This document shows, one piece after another, positions 11,835-25,459 of a DNA stretch of 64,000 nt. The stretch is from Terfezia claveryi. Its lineage: Eukaryota; Ascomycota; Pezizomycetes; Pezizales; Pezizaceae. The DNA lies in contig WHUX01000056.1 of NCBI GenBank assembly GCA_015179025.1, positions 1-64,000 on the forward strand, in the 5' to 3' direction. Below the pieces are notes generated by a model that was given only the letters and a program-made list of their open reading frames with translations, ran no database searches and was not told the origin of the DNA. Numbering within the stretch: the first letter of the stretch is position 1; the number at the start of each line of letters is the position of its first letter. The position numbers and the translations under genes were made by a program.

Positions 11835-12480
11835 TGTAATAGAGAACGTTTCATTACTTCTATAATTGCTTATATACTTTTGTATTTCCTATACTACTAT
11901 TATCTTATGTAACTAAGCCTCTCGGTCAAAGGACTAGCCTTCTACCACTTCCTACTGCTTCATAAGTGTCCATAGCATGCGGAATTTGCCATAGGAAATT
12001 CCATGGAACTTGCCATATAAGCACACTCTCAGTATGGCCACATGACCTTTGTTTTGAACATGTGAGTCACTACTATAGCCACATGACCTTGTTTCCAGCT
12101 GTGTAACTCATTACTATGGCTATATAACCTCTTTTGTATAGCACACCACCTTCTAGTGTGCTACCCCTTATTCTATTTATTTCCTTAGTTATCAGATCTC
12201 AGAGGAGTATAAATAGGTACTAGATTTCTTCTGGAATCCATCAGACAAACAGTAATGAGCAAGTAGCATATAGCAGCAAGCAAGCCTATATACTGATCAG
12301 ATCAAGATCATATAGCTTAGATAGCATAAATTATATAAGATAGATTACACCAGTTAATTACTGTTCCCTTTGGGAATATCCCACATAGTAATCTCCCTAC
12401 CCTTCTGAGGTCTTACCTCAGCAAAACCAAAATACACAAACGTCTATGCCTACAGATATAGATTGTATAAATGGTACCAA
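11835..12480 (+). repeat. LTR family 1 (3' LTR of the second chromovirus)
   Basis: Starts TGTAATAGAGAACG directly after the element's purine tract. It aligns along its length with 1-633 and 36750-37335 but stops before the final ~40 bases (gaatact...attcatta), so its 3' end is deleted or replaced. Confidence 0.8.
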
Positions 12481-12875
12481 TTTCGGATCTATAATCTATA
12501 TATATGATATACCTCATATTTAAGATATCCTGGATTAGTTGATTTACATGTCACAGAAAGTGGATCAATAGCAAGTCATCAAACAAGTAAAGCCACCTAG
12601 TTTGATAATAAAGCACTAGAATAATACTACTAAGTTTAAGAGAATACTTCTTTCTTCTTAACTATTCTATATGACTATACAATACTGTAGAGGCGTCTAT
12701 ATCCAACTTCAAAATAGCTACAAACCAGATACATGAGCATTATGTAAAAGATTAGTGAGGACTAGAGGAGTCCTAAATACTAAGGGCTAAGTAAATATTC
12801 TAAGATACTAAAATACAATCATTATACAGTAAGTGAAGTTGGTTAATTAGGATGACCTCCAGTAGAGGGGGAGTA
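12481..12875 (+). mobile_element. 3' internal remnant of an LTR3-family element
   Basis: AT-rich, no reading frame left; ends in the polypurine tract agtagagggggagtac just before an LTR3 copy. The start resembles the flanks of the foldback element at 24420-24480 and 30025-30060, which are internal parts of the other LTR3 element. Confidence 0.6.
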
Positions 12876-13152
12876 CTATTACAGCTGAGATTATACAAAC
12901 TAAGCTAGTACTATTTAATAATAGAAAGTATGAAGTCAACTCCACTTTCCTATATATATACCTACTTTTTGTATCTAGCTATTGCTTTCTAAGACTTGAG
13001 TGAAGTTTTGAATCACTAGGTTACTTTGAATAAAGCTATCATTCTTTACATATTGTACACCTAGTTAAGTTTGAGCAAGTGCTTATACTTTTATATACTC
13101 TATATATTAATATTCTAACAGATATCACTATAATTGCTAGCTTGTCTTTAAC
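12876..13152 (+). repeat. LTR family 3
   Basis: About 277 bp starting TATTACAG (from TGTTACAG), similar throughout to 18886-19163, 23495-23790 and 30299-30595. The shared block 'tactttgaataaagctat' and the 'gatatcac..gctagct' end are recognisable. Confidence 0.75.
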
Positions 13153-16100
13153 TTAATTGTCTATCTGTATCTAGATAATATACAGTAAATAGTTCTCACT
13201 TAATTCTTTTATTTCTAGTCTAATCTTGAAAGTATGATGATATACAAAAGTATCTTGATCAAAAACAATATAAAACGAGTATTTCATAGTTAGAACTATA
13301 TAAGTATCAAAAGTAGTAGTATATTATTTTACTACAAAATTATCTGAGATAGGAATGAGAAACTTAAATCCATATTATCTATTAACGATCATCCAAAGTT
13401 ATGAAATACAAATAATATGATATTCTTTAACAGGAATATTTAGGTACAAACTTGAATACTTAGTAAAAATAGGTACCAAGTTAAGAAAATCTATTGATAT
13501 ATTTGTTCATAGCCTTTTTGGTACCTGTAATAGGATTATAAGTCCAAGCAGTACTTTAACTTTCATATTAAAGGCAGAGGGTAAGACTAATCTCCATTGT
13601 CCTTGTCAATTCTTAATATACAAAAATCTATTTTTTCTTTCAAGATTCTTATAGCTTACAAAAGTATTATCATAGTTCTTCTAGATAGTATATACTCTTA
13701 TATATATTTAGTATGTAGCTTTTATTTCTATGCCTTGATCTAGCTAATAAGTAATAAAATAGTCCTCATCATCTTCCCATCTATTGCTAATGTATTTCTC
13801 TTAAATGAGTCTATCAAGAGTTGGTTTAATTTTTTAGTTGAAGTTATTAATAATAGGTTTCTTTTTCTTACATATAGAAGCATTATGTTTTAAGAACTTA
13901 TAGAAGTCATAATACAATATAGAGGTTTGTATCTTAATTGATAGTAACTTGTTTCTAAGAACAAGTAGTAACAGTGGAAGTATTAATGAGAATTATATTA
14001 CTACTAATAGCGGTTATAGCTGATAGTTGAGGTGTATTCTATGATTGTTAAGGTTAATAGAAGTATTATAATCTCCTGTTTTATTTGTTGGGTACTCATT
14101 TATTAGATAGGATTACTGAACTAAATGCTATGTTAGAGAGTTAGGCATACCAGCTTGTTAGTATTCTATCTCTTTGCTTATTCCTTAATTTTATGGATAG
14201 CTTCTTCATAGCTAATAAGTTATAGAGGTAGATATGCTAGTATTTGTTGTACTAGTACTAGTTCCTTATAAAAGTTATTTGTAAGTAAGAGGTGCTTAAT
14301 ATAATTTTATAAAATTCTTTCTTCTTTTTAAGAACTGAGGCTGACAGGGTATAGTTTATACTACCATATTTATAGAGAATACAAATTATATATATTTCGA
14401 TAATGAATATGTAGTTGTTTATAGTATGGGAGCTACCATGAGTTGAATAGTAACTATCTTAATAAAAGGACCAGTGTATCCTTTTATACTATTACCAATT
14501 ATTATAAGTAAGTCAATAGTAATCTCTTTTACTATTTTAAGAGTAAGGGTATTTTATTGAGTACTTTCTGAAGAGGGAGACCTATATCTTAGTCCAAGAA
14601 CTATTAAAGATTTATTTTTATTTGTATTAGGTACTTAGTTATACCTAGTAAAAATCTCTTATAGTATAGTAGATAGAGTCTTATTATCTGAGGACTTTTC
14701 TTTTTTAATTATATTATACTCATTTTTTTCATCCTTGATACCTTTAAAGTATAGACAAAAGATATTGCATTCAAGTTCTTCAGCTCTTCTATGATATTTA
14801 TAGAAGTTATAGTCGATATATTTAAAATTAATAGCTTAATCAGAAACTATTTTGTTCTAAGTAGAGGTCTTTTATAAGTGGAAAGTTCTTAAAGTATTAG
14901 TGGAAATATTGCAGTTGTAGATATAGTTAGAAGGATTGATGCTATTAGAGATATAATCATCCTTAATAGTAGAAATATTGGGGTATTTATACTTTATTAA
15001 TAGAGTATCTACTATTAAATTTTCTTTTCTTATAGTATACTAAATGTTTGTATCAAATTCTATTAGATAATATTACTATTGCCTTAATTTTTAACTAGTA
15101 GGTGTTTGAGTATTAAAAGTGACTAATAGTTTGTAGTTAGTAAGGATAGTAAACTTGTAACCTTTTAATTATATTTCAAAAAATTTTACTGAGCTAATAA
15201 TCACTAATAATTTTTTTTAGAATGTAGGATAATTAAGTTGTACTAGATTAAATTTTCTTAAGTAGAAGTATAATAGTCTACTATATATTAATAATCCTTG
15301 ATCTATCTATAATCCTAGTCCTATATTACTAGTATCAGAAACTAAATATTTGGGTTCTATAGACTTATTATTCCAAGGTTTTAAAATATTTAAGAAATTA
15401 TGAGTTCCTTTAGTATTTTAAATACTATATCATAAGTATTTGTCCATTCCTATTTTTTCATTTCTCCTTATAGTTCTGACAGGGTACTTGCATACAATAT
15501 CAAGTTAGGAATAAATTTGCTAAGATAATTAATAATTCTAAGGAATCCTCCAAGATCCTTTTTTTAAGTAAAAGTCAGAAAGGTTAATATAGTAGGTCTC
15601 TTCTTTAAATCTATATTCAATCTATCTAATATCAACATGTGCCTTAAAATTTCCAATCTAAAAGTAAGAACTAGCATTTTGTAATGAATATTACTAAATA
15701 ATATTCATTTTGTACTATTTATACAATCTATATCTGTATATATAAATGTTTGTATATTTTAGTTCTACTAAGATAAGACCTGGAAAGGGTAGGGAGATTA
15801 CTATATAAGATGTTCCTAAAGGAAATAGTAATTAACTAGTATAATCTATCTTATATGATTTATGCTATCTAAGCTATATAATCTCAATCTAATTAGTATA
15901 TAGGCTTACTTGCAACTGTATGCTTGCTTGTTCTTATCTGCTTGTTGGATTCTAGAGGGAATTTAGTGCCTATTTATATTTCTCTAAGATCTGATGACTA
16001 AGAAATAAATATAATAAAGGCTAGTACACTAGAAGGTAATATACTATATAAAAGAGGTCATATAGTTATAGTAATAACTTATATGATCTAAATAATAGTT

Positions 16101-18885
16101 ATATAGTTATATTGAAGGTATGCTTATATAACAAGGTCTATAAAATTTTCTATAGTAAATTCTGTATACTATGGATACTTATAAAGTAATAGAAAATAGT
16201 AGAAGGCTAGTTCTTTAACTAAGAGGCTTAGTTACATAATATAGTTATAATATAGAAAATATAAAAGTATATAAGTAATTATATAATCAATGAAATATTC
16301 TCTATTATATATTTACTTTCTTTGAAATAGAATTTCTCATCCTGTAGATATTGAAGTACTTTCTTTAATAATTCTATATATTCTTCATATGTTTTAGCAT
16401 AAATAATAATATTATCAATATAGATAATTAAACTTTTATAGACTCTGTTTTTAAAAGTTTAATATATAATATGAATCATAGGAGTTGGTATGTTTTAATC
16501 CCCTTGTTGCATAACTCTACTTCTAAAATATCCCAAATAGTATAGAAAGGTAGAGTGTTACTCTAACTTTTTATTGTTTCTGATATTTAAAAATCTATTA
16601 GCTAAGTTAAACTTAGTCTAAATAGGATTTTCTACTACTAGTTCAAGAGCTTTGTTAATATCTAATTATAGAGTGTGGTCTAGTTTAAAAGCTGAATTGC
16701 AGTCTTAACAATTTTTAATATATTTAGCTTCTTTCAGTTTATCTTCTTTAGGAATAGTAAATATAACTACAGCATTTATATCATTTTTTACTCTATATAT
16801 ATGACTTGATACCTCTTCTTAATTAATTTGTTATGGATTTATTGTCTAAATCAATATTTTGAGAGTAACTATTTTGGTATCCAAGTAGCTCTAGCTTTTT
16901 GTTTGATACAGTGATTAAATTTTTCTTAGTAGCAACAATTTTTATACAATTATCTTAGAAAATAATAAGGGAAACTTTATTATAGGGTTGAATTATTTCT
17001 ATACTATAGAAATAGCTATCACGAGTTCTCTTTCTGAATCAGTATCTTCTATATTACTAATAATTTCCCAATTATCTGATTTACTATAATCTATAACTAA
17101 TTTACAACTGACTTAAGTATATATTGATCTTATACTATTCACTATAGTTCTAGATTCTTTCTATGTACTTAGCTGGAATTTAGCAATATTTTCTAGTTAG
17201 ATAGTAACTAGTTCCTAATAGGTAGAAATTATTACTTTTACTTTACTAAGTATAAGTTTCCCTAAAATTATATCTTATCTATTTAAATGAGCTATATAGA
17301 ATATTTATTCTTCTATATAACCTATATAATTTAGTTTGATAGTACAAGCTTTATTTATTATTCCTTTTAAGCCTTTAATTACTGTACTTAATAAGTTCTT
17401 CTCAATATTTCTAGTTGGTATTTTGTATAAGTATACAAATTGAAAATTAATTAACTTTCCTCCCTTTATTTAGAGATTAATTAAAGCTAGTATAAGGTAT
17501 TCATTAGCTTTAATGAATACCTTGCTGAAATTAGATACCTATCTTGACAAGAGTTATTCTTTGATTTTATCCTTATCACTTTTGTCCTTAGTTATTATAG
17601 GTATCACTAAATCTTTTGCAGCTATATGTATAGGTCCCTTACTTAGTCACTTTCTATAGTCCTTATAGAAGTGTCTAGGATTCTAATATTATAGATATTT
17701 CTTATCTCTAATCAATTGTATCTTTGTCCTCTAATCTAATTTTTTTATAATGGTATTCTAATTTAAGTCCTTTTATTTTTCTATATTTGGTTTAGTACTG
17801 GGATTACTACTAGAATTAAATCCTGTTTTTTGTTATTGATTCTAGTCTCCTTATAGACTATAACTTTAATTTTTATTCGAAGGATATCATTTAGGATATA
17901 TTTGGTATATATTGTAGAGCCATATCCTTTTTTAAAGCTTCATATAACTCTACTTGATGTACAAGTTGGTTATATAACCATTCTTCTTTAATAAAAGAAA
18001 TTAATATAGCCAACATATATGGTAGCAGGTAAGTAAGAAACTTTTTTCTTTGTACTTACTATAATATTGACTATTTACTATTTTTGTCAATTAATTAGAT
18101 TTGTATTTTAGTAAGCTAATTAGCAAACTATTTAATTTCTATGTAACATCAGTTCTTATATAGTATGGCTATCTTCTATCATTTCTCTAAAATATCCTTG
18201 CTAGTAAAGAGTATCAAAAAATCTCTTAGTACTAGTATAAAGCTAAAGAATTTTGCATTCTTACCTTTTTCTCTTAAGAATTGATTATAAGTAGTAAGTA
18301 TACTTTCTTCCATTTTGAATCCAATAATTTCCAAAGCTGAAGTACCTTCTAAATCTATTCCTTTGATAACTAACTAATATTGTATTACTATAGTATAAGA
18401 ATTAAAATACTATAACTTTTGCTATTTTTTGTCTTCTCCTTTAATTTTTATTGATAGATCAATCTTTATTTATTTTAAAAGGTTTGTTAGTTCATAATTA
18501 CCTATTGTAACTATTTCTATAGTAGATTTCTATTATTAATATTCAACTAATTTTTCTTATTAGGGCTTTTTAACTAAAGGCTAACTTACAATTGATAATA
18601 CTTTATTAAAGTCTGAGCTATCATCTCCACTATCATTAGGATTTCATCTTTCTCCTTTAGATTTCTACTTTTATTAATCTAGTCCTATATCCAGATCGTT
18701 ATCATTTTCTGATAGTTATATATCTTCTAGTAGTTGGTCTTTATTACTTAGTTCTTTAGCTGATCTAGTCCTTCTTTCTAGTATCTTAGGTACTCAACCT
18801 TTACTTTTTGATTGATCCTTCATTATTCTTAGGAACACTCCTAGAAGTTTATTGCTGGGATTGAAAAAATCCTTTATAATATATA
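13153..18885 (-). mobile_element. Minus-strand gypsy element, decayed gag-protease-RT-linker
   Basis: Read right to left: gag starts near 18820, a damaged CCHC zinc knuckle is near 17690-17640, the protease region is at about 17500-17100, and RT spans about 16990-15470 with Y-I-D-N-I-I-I-Y at about 16420. RNase H-like sequence and the Cys/His linker (about 14900-13920) follow. It is interrupted by a solo LTR at 15680-16309. No integrase is seen before the LTR3 copy at 12876. Gag sequence matches the plus-strand copy at 19164-20690, so both belong to one family. Saturated with stops. Confidence 0.75.
15680..16309 (-). repeat. Solo LTR family 1 with 5-bp target duplication
   Basis: 630-bp minus-strand LTR (starts TGTAATGAAT, ends ATTCTCTATTATA on the plus strand) splitting the RT region of the minus-strand gypsy element. 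Flanks are CATTT (15675-15679) and TATTT (16310-16314): a 5-bp duplication with one CpA to TpA change. The RT reading continues on both sides, confirming insertion followed by LTR-LTR recombination. Confidence 0.8.
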
Positions 18886-19163
18886 TGTTATAGCTGAGTT
18901 TATATGGACCAGACTGACAACTACTTGACGGTAGGTGGCTTGAAGTCAACCCCGCTTTCCTATATATATACCTACTTCTTGTATCTAGTTATTGCTCTCT
19001 AAGACTCAAGCGAAGTTTTGTATTACTAGGTTACTTTAAATGAAGCTACTATTCTTTGCATATTATGCACTCAGTTAGGCCTAAGCAAGTAATTATGCCT
19101 TCATGTACTCTATACATCAATATTTCTACAGATATCACTATGATTGCTAGCTCGCCACTAACA
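18886..19163 (+). repeat. LTR family 3, 5' LTR
   Basis: 278 bp, starts TGTTATAGCTGAG and ends CCACTAACA (TG...CA intact). It is followed by the family leader 'actttgataaaaggaact', which also follows the LTR at 23495-23790. Confidence 0.8.
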
Positions 19164-20695
19164 ATACTTTACTTTGATAAAAGGAACTGGTGATTCTAAC
19201 TAATTACCTTTCTCTTGCTGACTATACTATCAGATAGTAAGGATATTTTGTAGAAACAATGGCAAATTGCTATATCATACAAGGATGGACGTTACATAGA
19301 AATTAAATAGTTTTTCTATTGGCTTACTAAAATGCAAATTAAATTAATTGACAAGAATAGTAAACAATCAAATTATAGAAAGTAAAAAGACAGAAGTTTC
19401 TTAATTACCTGCTACTATATATGTTACCTAGATTAATTCCTTGAATTAAAGAATAATAGTTATATATTCAACTTATATATCTAGTAAAGTTATATCAAAC
19501 TTCAAAGAACGATATTGCTCTACTATCTATATTAGATACATCCTAACAATAATACCCTCAAAATAAAAATTAGAGTAATAGTCCATAAAGAAACCAGAAT
19601 CAATGACAAAAAATAGGATTTAATCCTAGTAGCAATTCCAGTACTAAACCTAATACAGAAAAATAAAAGAACTTAAATTGGGATACTATTATAAAGAAAT
19701 TGGATTAGAAAACAAAGATACAATTAATTAGAGACAAGAAATATCTATAGTCTTAGAACTCTAGACACTCTTATAAGGATTGAAGGAAGTGATGAAATAA
19801 GGTACTCATGTATACAGCCATACAAGATTTAGCTATACTAATAGCTACCAAGAATAAAATAACAAGAATAAAATTAAAGAATAACTATTATCAAAACAAG
19901 TACCTAATTTTAGTAAGGTATTTATTAAAGCTAACGAATATCCTACACTAGCTTTAATTGATCTTTAAATAAAGAGAGGAGACTTCCTTAATTCTCAATT
20001 TATATACCTACATAAAATACTAACTAGAAGTATGGAGAAGAAATTATTAAGTACTATAATTAAAGGCTCAAAAGGAATAATAGACAAAGCTTGTACTATT
20101 AAACTAGATTAGATAGATTATATAGAAGAATAAACATTCTATATAGTTTATTTGATTAGATAGAATATAATCTTAATAGAACTCTCTCTTAATAAAGTAA
20201 AAGTAATAATTCCTATCTATTAGAAACCAGTTACTATCCAAGTAGAAAATATTCTTAGATTCAAGCTGAGTTTATTGAAAGAATTTAGAACTATAATATA
20301 TAGTATAAGATCAGCATATACTTAAGTCAGCTGTGATTCAATTATAAATTATAGTAAACTAGATAATTGGGAAATTATTCGTAATATAGAAGATACTGAT
20401 TTAGAAAGAAAACTCTCAACAGCTGTTTCTATAATATAAAAACAATTAAACCCTGTAATGGAGTTTCCCTTATTATTTTTAAAAACAATTCCATAGAAAT
20501 TGCTGCTACTAAAAAAAATTAATCACTCTATTAAACTAAAAGTTAGAGCTCCTTAGATACTAAAATAGTAACTTTTAGAACATTGATTTAGATAATGAAT
20601 CTATAATAAATTAATTCAGGAAGAAGCATTAGATTTAGTATATATATTAGCCTAAGTTGAGATGAGTTTTCCTATAATTTTTTCTATTTAGTATT
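19164..20695 (+). mobile_element. LTR3 gypsy element, gag-protease part only
   Basis: Plus-strand gag, knuckle region (about 19730-19790) and protease-like region (about 19920-20290), all full of stops and colinear with the minus-strand copy at 18885-17000. It ends at an inverted-repeat element near 20700; RT is missing. Confidence 0.65.
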
Positions 20696-20699
20696 AACT

Positions 20700-21200
20700 T
20701 GCATCGATGCCAACATGTAAGAAGCCAACTCATACTAACTTACTAGCTACTTGTAAGTACTTGCCAAGCCTTTATATTATAAAAAATTGCTAGAAGCCTA
20801 AATTCATAGCCTTTAAATATACATAGAAATCATATATTTATGGCTTATATATATATATGAAAAGTATATATTTATAGCTACTATATATATATAGAAATTA
20901 TATATTCGCAGCTTATATATATAGATATAAAATGTATATATTAGTAGTCTCTATATATATATATAAAGCTTGTATATATATATTAGTAGTAAATCTATAT
21001 ATATATAGAAGCTTTATATATATAATTTCTAAGTTTATATAGAGGCTATAAATATATATATTTCATGTATATATATAAGCCACAAATACGTAATTTCTAT
21101 ATATATTTAGAGGCTGCAAGTAAGGCTTCTAGTAATTTCTTATAATACAAAAGCTTAGTGAGTACTTATTAGCTACTCATCATTAGCTTTAGTATTCTAA
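20700..21200. mobile_element. Inverted-repeat (MITE-like) element with AT-repeat centre
   Basis: Arms at about 20734-20805 and 21121-21186 are imperfect inverted copies (ttagctacttgtaagtact...ttgctagaagcct versus its reverse complement). Between them lie alternating tatatata tracts with short 'gaaattatatatt' units that themselves form a dyad. No target duplication could be assigned. Confidence 0.6.
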
Positions 21201-23494
21201 AAAAGTAGAAAGTCAACTCATTAAGTTGGAAGATTAAGTAAAACTTGGCCATTAGTATGAGTAATATTAGCTCTTATAGATTATAGTGCTTTAGAGATAG
21301 CCTTTATTAATTAGACTTTTATTAGTAAAAACACTATACTAATAGCTAAACTTTAGATCTCTTACCTTCTTAATATTATTGATAGCTATCCTATCTCTTT
21401 TAAAGCTATTACTGATTTTACTTGTCTACCTAGTACTATTGAAAACTACTCAGAAAATCTCCTAATATTTATAACTAAACTCAAGTACCCTATTATTGTA
21501 GGGATTTTATAGCTCAAAATATATAATAATTTTATTAACTTTGGCTCTAATACCTTGAATTTCAATAGTAGGTATTGTAAGAAGTACTATAGTACCCTAT
21601 AAACTACTATTAAAGGACTATATACTCTACTATCTACAGTAAAAGAACTTAGCTAAGTGGTTATAAAAACCACCTTACTAAAACCCCTTAATATTAACTT
21701 CATTGAAGCTAGAACTTTCACCTACCTTTCTAAAAGGTATAAGCTAAAGATATATACCCTTTCTATATATGACATAAACCTAGAAATCAATAAAATAAGG
21801 CTTAAAGACAAGTAGAAATCTATAGTTCCAGATAAATACTATGATTTCATTAACTTATTCTCGGAAAAGGCCATAAAGAAGCTTATACTATATTGACTAT
21901 ACAACTATACTATTTCCCTAATAGAAGGTAAAACCCTCCTCTATGGGCCCCTCTATAGAATGTTCCATATAGAGCTAGAAGCCTTGAAAAAGTACTTAGA
22001 AGAAAACTTCAATAAGAGCTTTATTCACTATAGCTCTTTACCAATAGGTGCTCTAGTACTATTTATAAAGAAATCAGATAGCTTCCTTTAATTGTGTGTT
22101 AATTATTATAGCTTAAATATGATGAAAGTTAAAAATAGGTACCTGCTACTATGAATTTAGGAGATATTAACTAGACTTTCGAAAGTAAAATAGATTACTA
22201 AATTGGATTTGAAAGGGGTATATAACTTAGTATAAATTGCTAAGAAAGAGGAATAGAAAACAGCCTTTTGCATACAATATAGCTATTTTGAATATAATAT
22301 AATACCTTTTGAGCTAACTAATATATTAGTATTTTTTCAGTACTTTATTAATGATACTCTATAGGACTTCTTAGATATGTTCTGTACTGCTTACTTGGAT
22401 AATATCCTTATATACTCTAACACTCTAGTAGAATATAAAATCCATGTCTAATAAGTCTTGGAAAAGCTAAAACAGGCTAAATTATACTTTAAATCAGAAA
22501 AGTGCAAATTTTATATATAGAAGGTAAAGTACCTGGAATTGATCATAACTATAGAAGATATTAGAATAGACCCTATCAAAGTCACTGTAATTTAGGAATA
22601 GGAAATATCTACTAACTTTAAAGATATATCGATATTCTTAGGATTTGTCAACTTCTACTACCAATTTATCTTGAGATATATAAAAATTATAGTATTATTA
22701 CTAGCCTTAATTAAAATGAAGACAGAAGCTAGCTCAACTCTAGTAATAAAAAAGATCTTCCAATAGAACCTGGCTATCCAGCTAGCCTTTGAGAGTCTCA
22801 AGAAGGCTATCTACTTAGTACTAATTCTAACTTACTTTACCCTTAATAGCAATTGTATTATAGAGACAGATACCTTTAACTATATCTCTATTAGAATCTA
22901 ATTCTAGTATATCAATAAAGTTCTCTATCTAGTAGCTTATTTCTCTAAAAAGTACTTTCTAATAGAGTATAATTATGAGATCTATAATAAAGAATTAATA
23001 GCCATTGTTTAAGCTTTTAAGGAATAAAGGCCTTACCTAGAGTTAACTAAGAGAATTATTAAGGTATTATCTAATTATGAAAACCTTAAGTATTTTACTA
23101 CTACTAAGCTACTGAAATAATAGTAAGGTAGATAGTCAGAGTTCCTATCTTAATTTGACTTTAAGATTAAGTATTGGCCTAGAAAGATTAGGAGTAAGCT
23201 AGATACAGTAACTAGAAGATCAAGAGATCTTCCTAAAGAAGGGAATAAAAGGCTAAAGAACTAGAATTAAGTAGTACTGTAACTCGAAAATCTTAATCTA
23301 ATAGCTAATACTCTTACTAATATTGATACTGATACTAAGACTGATCTCAAAGCTGACTCTATTTTATAGGTATAATAGGCATATACAAAGGACTCCCTAA
23401 CTAAGAAGATAATTATAGTAGTTGATTCTAGATAGTACTACTGCACTAAGATTTCTTTAGCTAAAAGTACTACTTGAAATAGCCTTCTATACTA
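21201..23494 (+). mobile_element. Heavily decayed chromovirus copy, left part (protease-RT-RNase H)
   Basis: Colinear with 800-3150 of the first chromovirus (for example 'ctatgggcccctctat' at about 21938 and 1572), but much more AT-rich; differences are mostly C to T or G to A. The element resumes at 30601 after an LTR3-element insertion flanked by TACTA. Confidence 0.85.
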
Positions 23495-23790
23495 TATTAT
23501 AGTTAAAATTATACAGGTATAGCTGGCAGCATCTAATAGTAGATAACCTAAAAGCAGCTCTACTTTCTTATATATTGGCTTATTTTTTATATCTAGTTCT
23601 TATTCTTTAAGACTTAAACAAAGTCTTATATTGCTAAGTTACTTTACTTTATCAAATAAATTAAGCTATATTATTTACTATATGCTCTATATAGGCTAGT
23701 TAGGCCTAAGACTAGTAATTATACCTTTACAAGCTCTAAATATATTGATATGCTAATATATATCTCTATATTATTGGCTTACCCTTAATA
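23495..23790 (+). repeat. LTR family 3, 5' LTR of a nested element
   Basis: Starts TATTATAG, ends CCTTAATA; paired with 30299-30595. The target duplication TACTA is at 23490-23494 and 30596-30600. It is followed by the leader 'ttgataaaagggactagta'. Confidence 0.8.
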
Positions 23791-24476
23791 TTACTTTATT
23801 TTGATAAAAGGGACTAGTAATTTTAGGTTTGATTATCTCTCCCTTACTCCCAATACTATCAGACAATCCTTTCAAGAGTAGAATATAGCTAAAGTCATAT
23901 TAGTAGATTATTTAGCCATATAAGTGGTATTGTAAATAATTATTTCCCTTTCCTATATACTTATTAGCTTATTTTAAATAACTTACTAATCTCATATTAA
24001 ACTCTAGATCTACTAAGTATTATGTATTAAATATTAAATCTATAGGGCTTTGAACAAGCTTATAAGCTTTCAGACAAGTAAGTTCATAAGCTCTTCCCAG
24101 CAAGTAAGTAAGTAAAGCCTTTAAATAAGCAAAGCCTTGGAGTAAAGAAAGCTCTTGCGTAAATAAAGCTCCTAAACAAGCTCAAAGCTCAAAGACCCCT
24201 ATTTTAGGAAAAGACCCAAATAAATACTATAAGTACTAAAGATTCGAATAAGTACCCTAAGTATGCAAATAAACAAAACTCTCCTCTTATATGGGTAAGT
24301 TAAGTTGGATAGCTAAGAAAGTATATATTAAACCTTTTCCAATAATGTTAGCTTTTTCCTACTAGATGTTATAATATAGAGGTTTTTGATAGTAATAATA
24401 TATGGGATACCTCCCTATTATAATTACTCTAGATCTACAATCTATATATATATTATATCTCATATTAAGATACTCA
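23791..24476 (+). other. Internal remnant of the LTR3 element, no gene
   Basis: AT-rich leader/gag remnant with a set of short degenerate 'aagctc..aagcttat' repeats at 24050-24200; no coding signal. Confidence 0.5.
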
Positions 24477-24959
24477 GATTAGCAAGAAAAAAAATTTGGT
24501 GTCTGGACATACTACTAGATGTCTGAATATAGGTTTACCTCCTATACATCTTGTATGTTCGAACACACTAGAGTATTGCATTACAATCCAGACACATCTA
24601 GAGTCCTATGCTGTATCTCAATACAATTCTGACACCATTATGGCAATAAAAGCCATCCAGACAGTGGTTGACATTAGCTCAATGTCTGGATATTAGAGTT
24701 CATTTCTATCACATTATCAACTCAATTGATATTATTAATGCTAAGGGTTCTACGTCTAGCATTACTGAACTAGAGCCCTAAATTGCTCTCTTCTATAATA
24801 CACACATGCTAATAGCTTGCATCTATGACGCTCTAACACCAGCCAGATATGTAGCTACTATTATAGTTATTGAATATGTATATAGTAGAAATATCTATTA
24901 TATTCATTAATAATTATATATACAGAAGTATTGAGTAATAGATATATATTTAGAGCATG

Positions 24960-25160
24960 CAATTGCTGCTCTAATCACTCTAACACTCACTCTAATACTC
25001 GCTCTAATACTTACTCCAATACTTACTCTAATACGTGCTCTCATAGTCACTCTAATACATACTCTAATGCTCGCTCTAATACTCACTCTAATACTTACTC
25101 TAATACTTGCTCTAATACTCGCTCTAATACTCACTGCAATATGCACTCTAATGCTCGCTA
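24960..25160. repeat. 12-bp minisatellite CTCTAATACTCG, left arm of element D
   Basis: About 16 copies of CTCTAATACTYR. The same unit occurs at 26740-26880, 27770-27915, 29366-29575, 57975-58130, 59525-59685, 60595-60760 and 61995-62155, always inside foldback elements and always in opposite orientation in the two arms. Long open frames through it are periodicity artefacts. Confidence 0.85.
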
Positions 25161-25459
25161 TAATGTGCTAGAATATAGAGCGAAGAGAAAATGCATGGGA
25201 AAGGGAGGTATATATACAAGAAAACCCTAGTTGCCAAGCCTAACTGGTAAGGCCGATAATTTAGACTTTCTGAAGATAATAAGATAAGGGATAACAAGAG
25301 AAGTGGCAGGACTGTAATCAATAGCACTTAGTCCCCTTTCACCCACTATTACCGTACTATTCAATACTTGGCCTAGTAATAGTTATATTGAGAAATTGTA
25401 GTCATTGTATTGAGGTATATGTGTAGTTCATACTTTATAATATGTTTTATAGGAATTCA

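Noticed and set aside
24960..25160. Possible CRISPR array
   Set aside because: Units are contiguous 12-mers without spacers, in a eukaryotic context.
24907..25230. Ser/Asn/Thr- or Ile/Arg-repeat proteins over the 12-bp minisatellites, also at 57862-58194, 59450-59749, 60551-60860 and 61894-62227
   Set aside because: A 12-bp unit without stops stays open in most frames; both strands are open and no unique flanking domain is attached.
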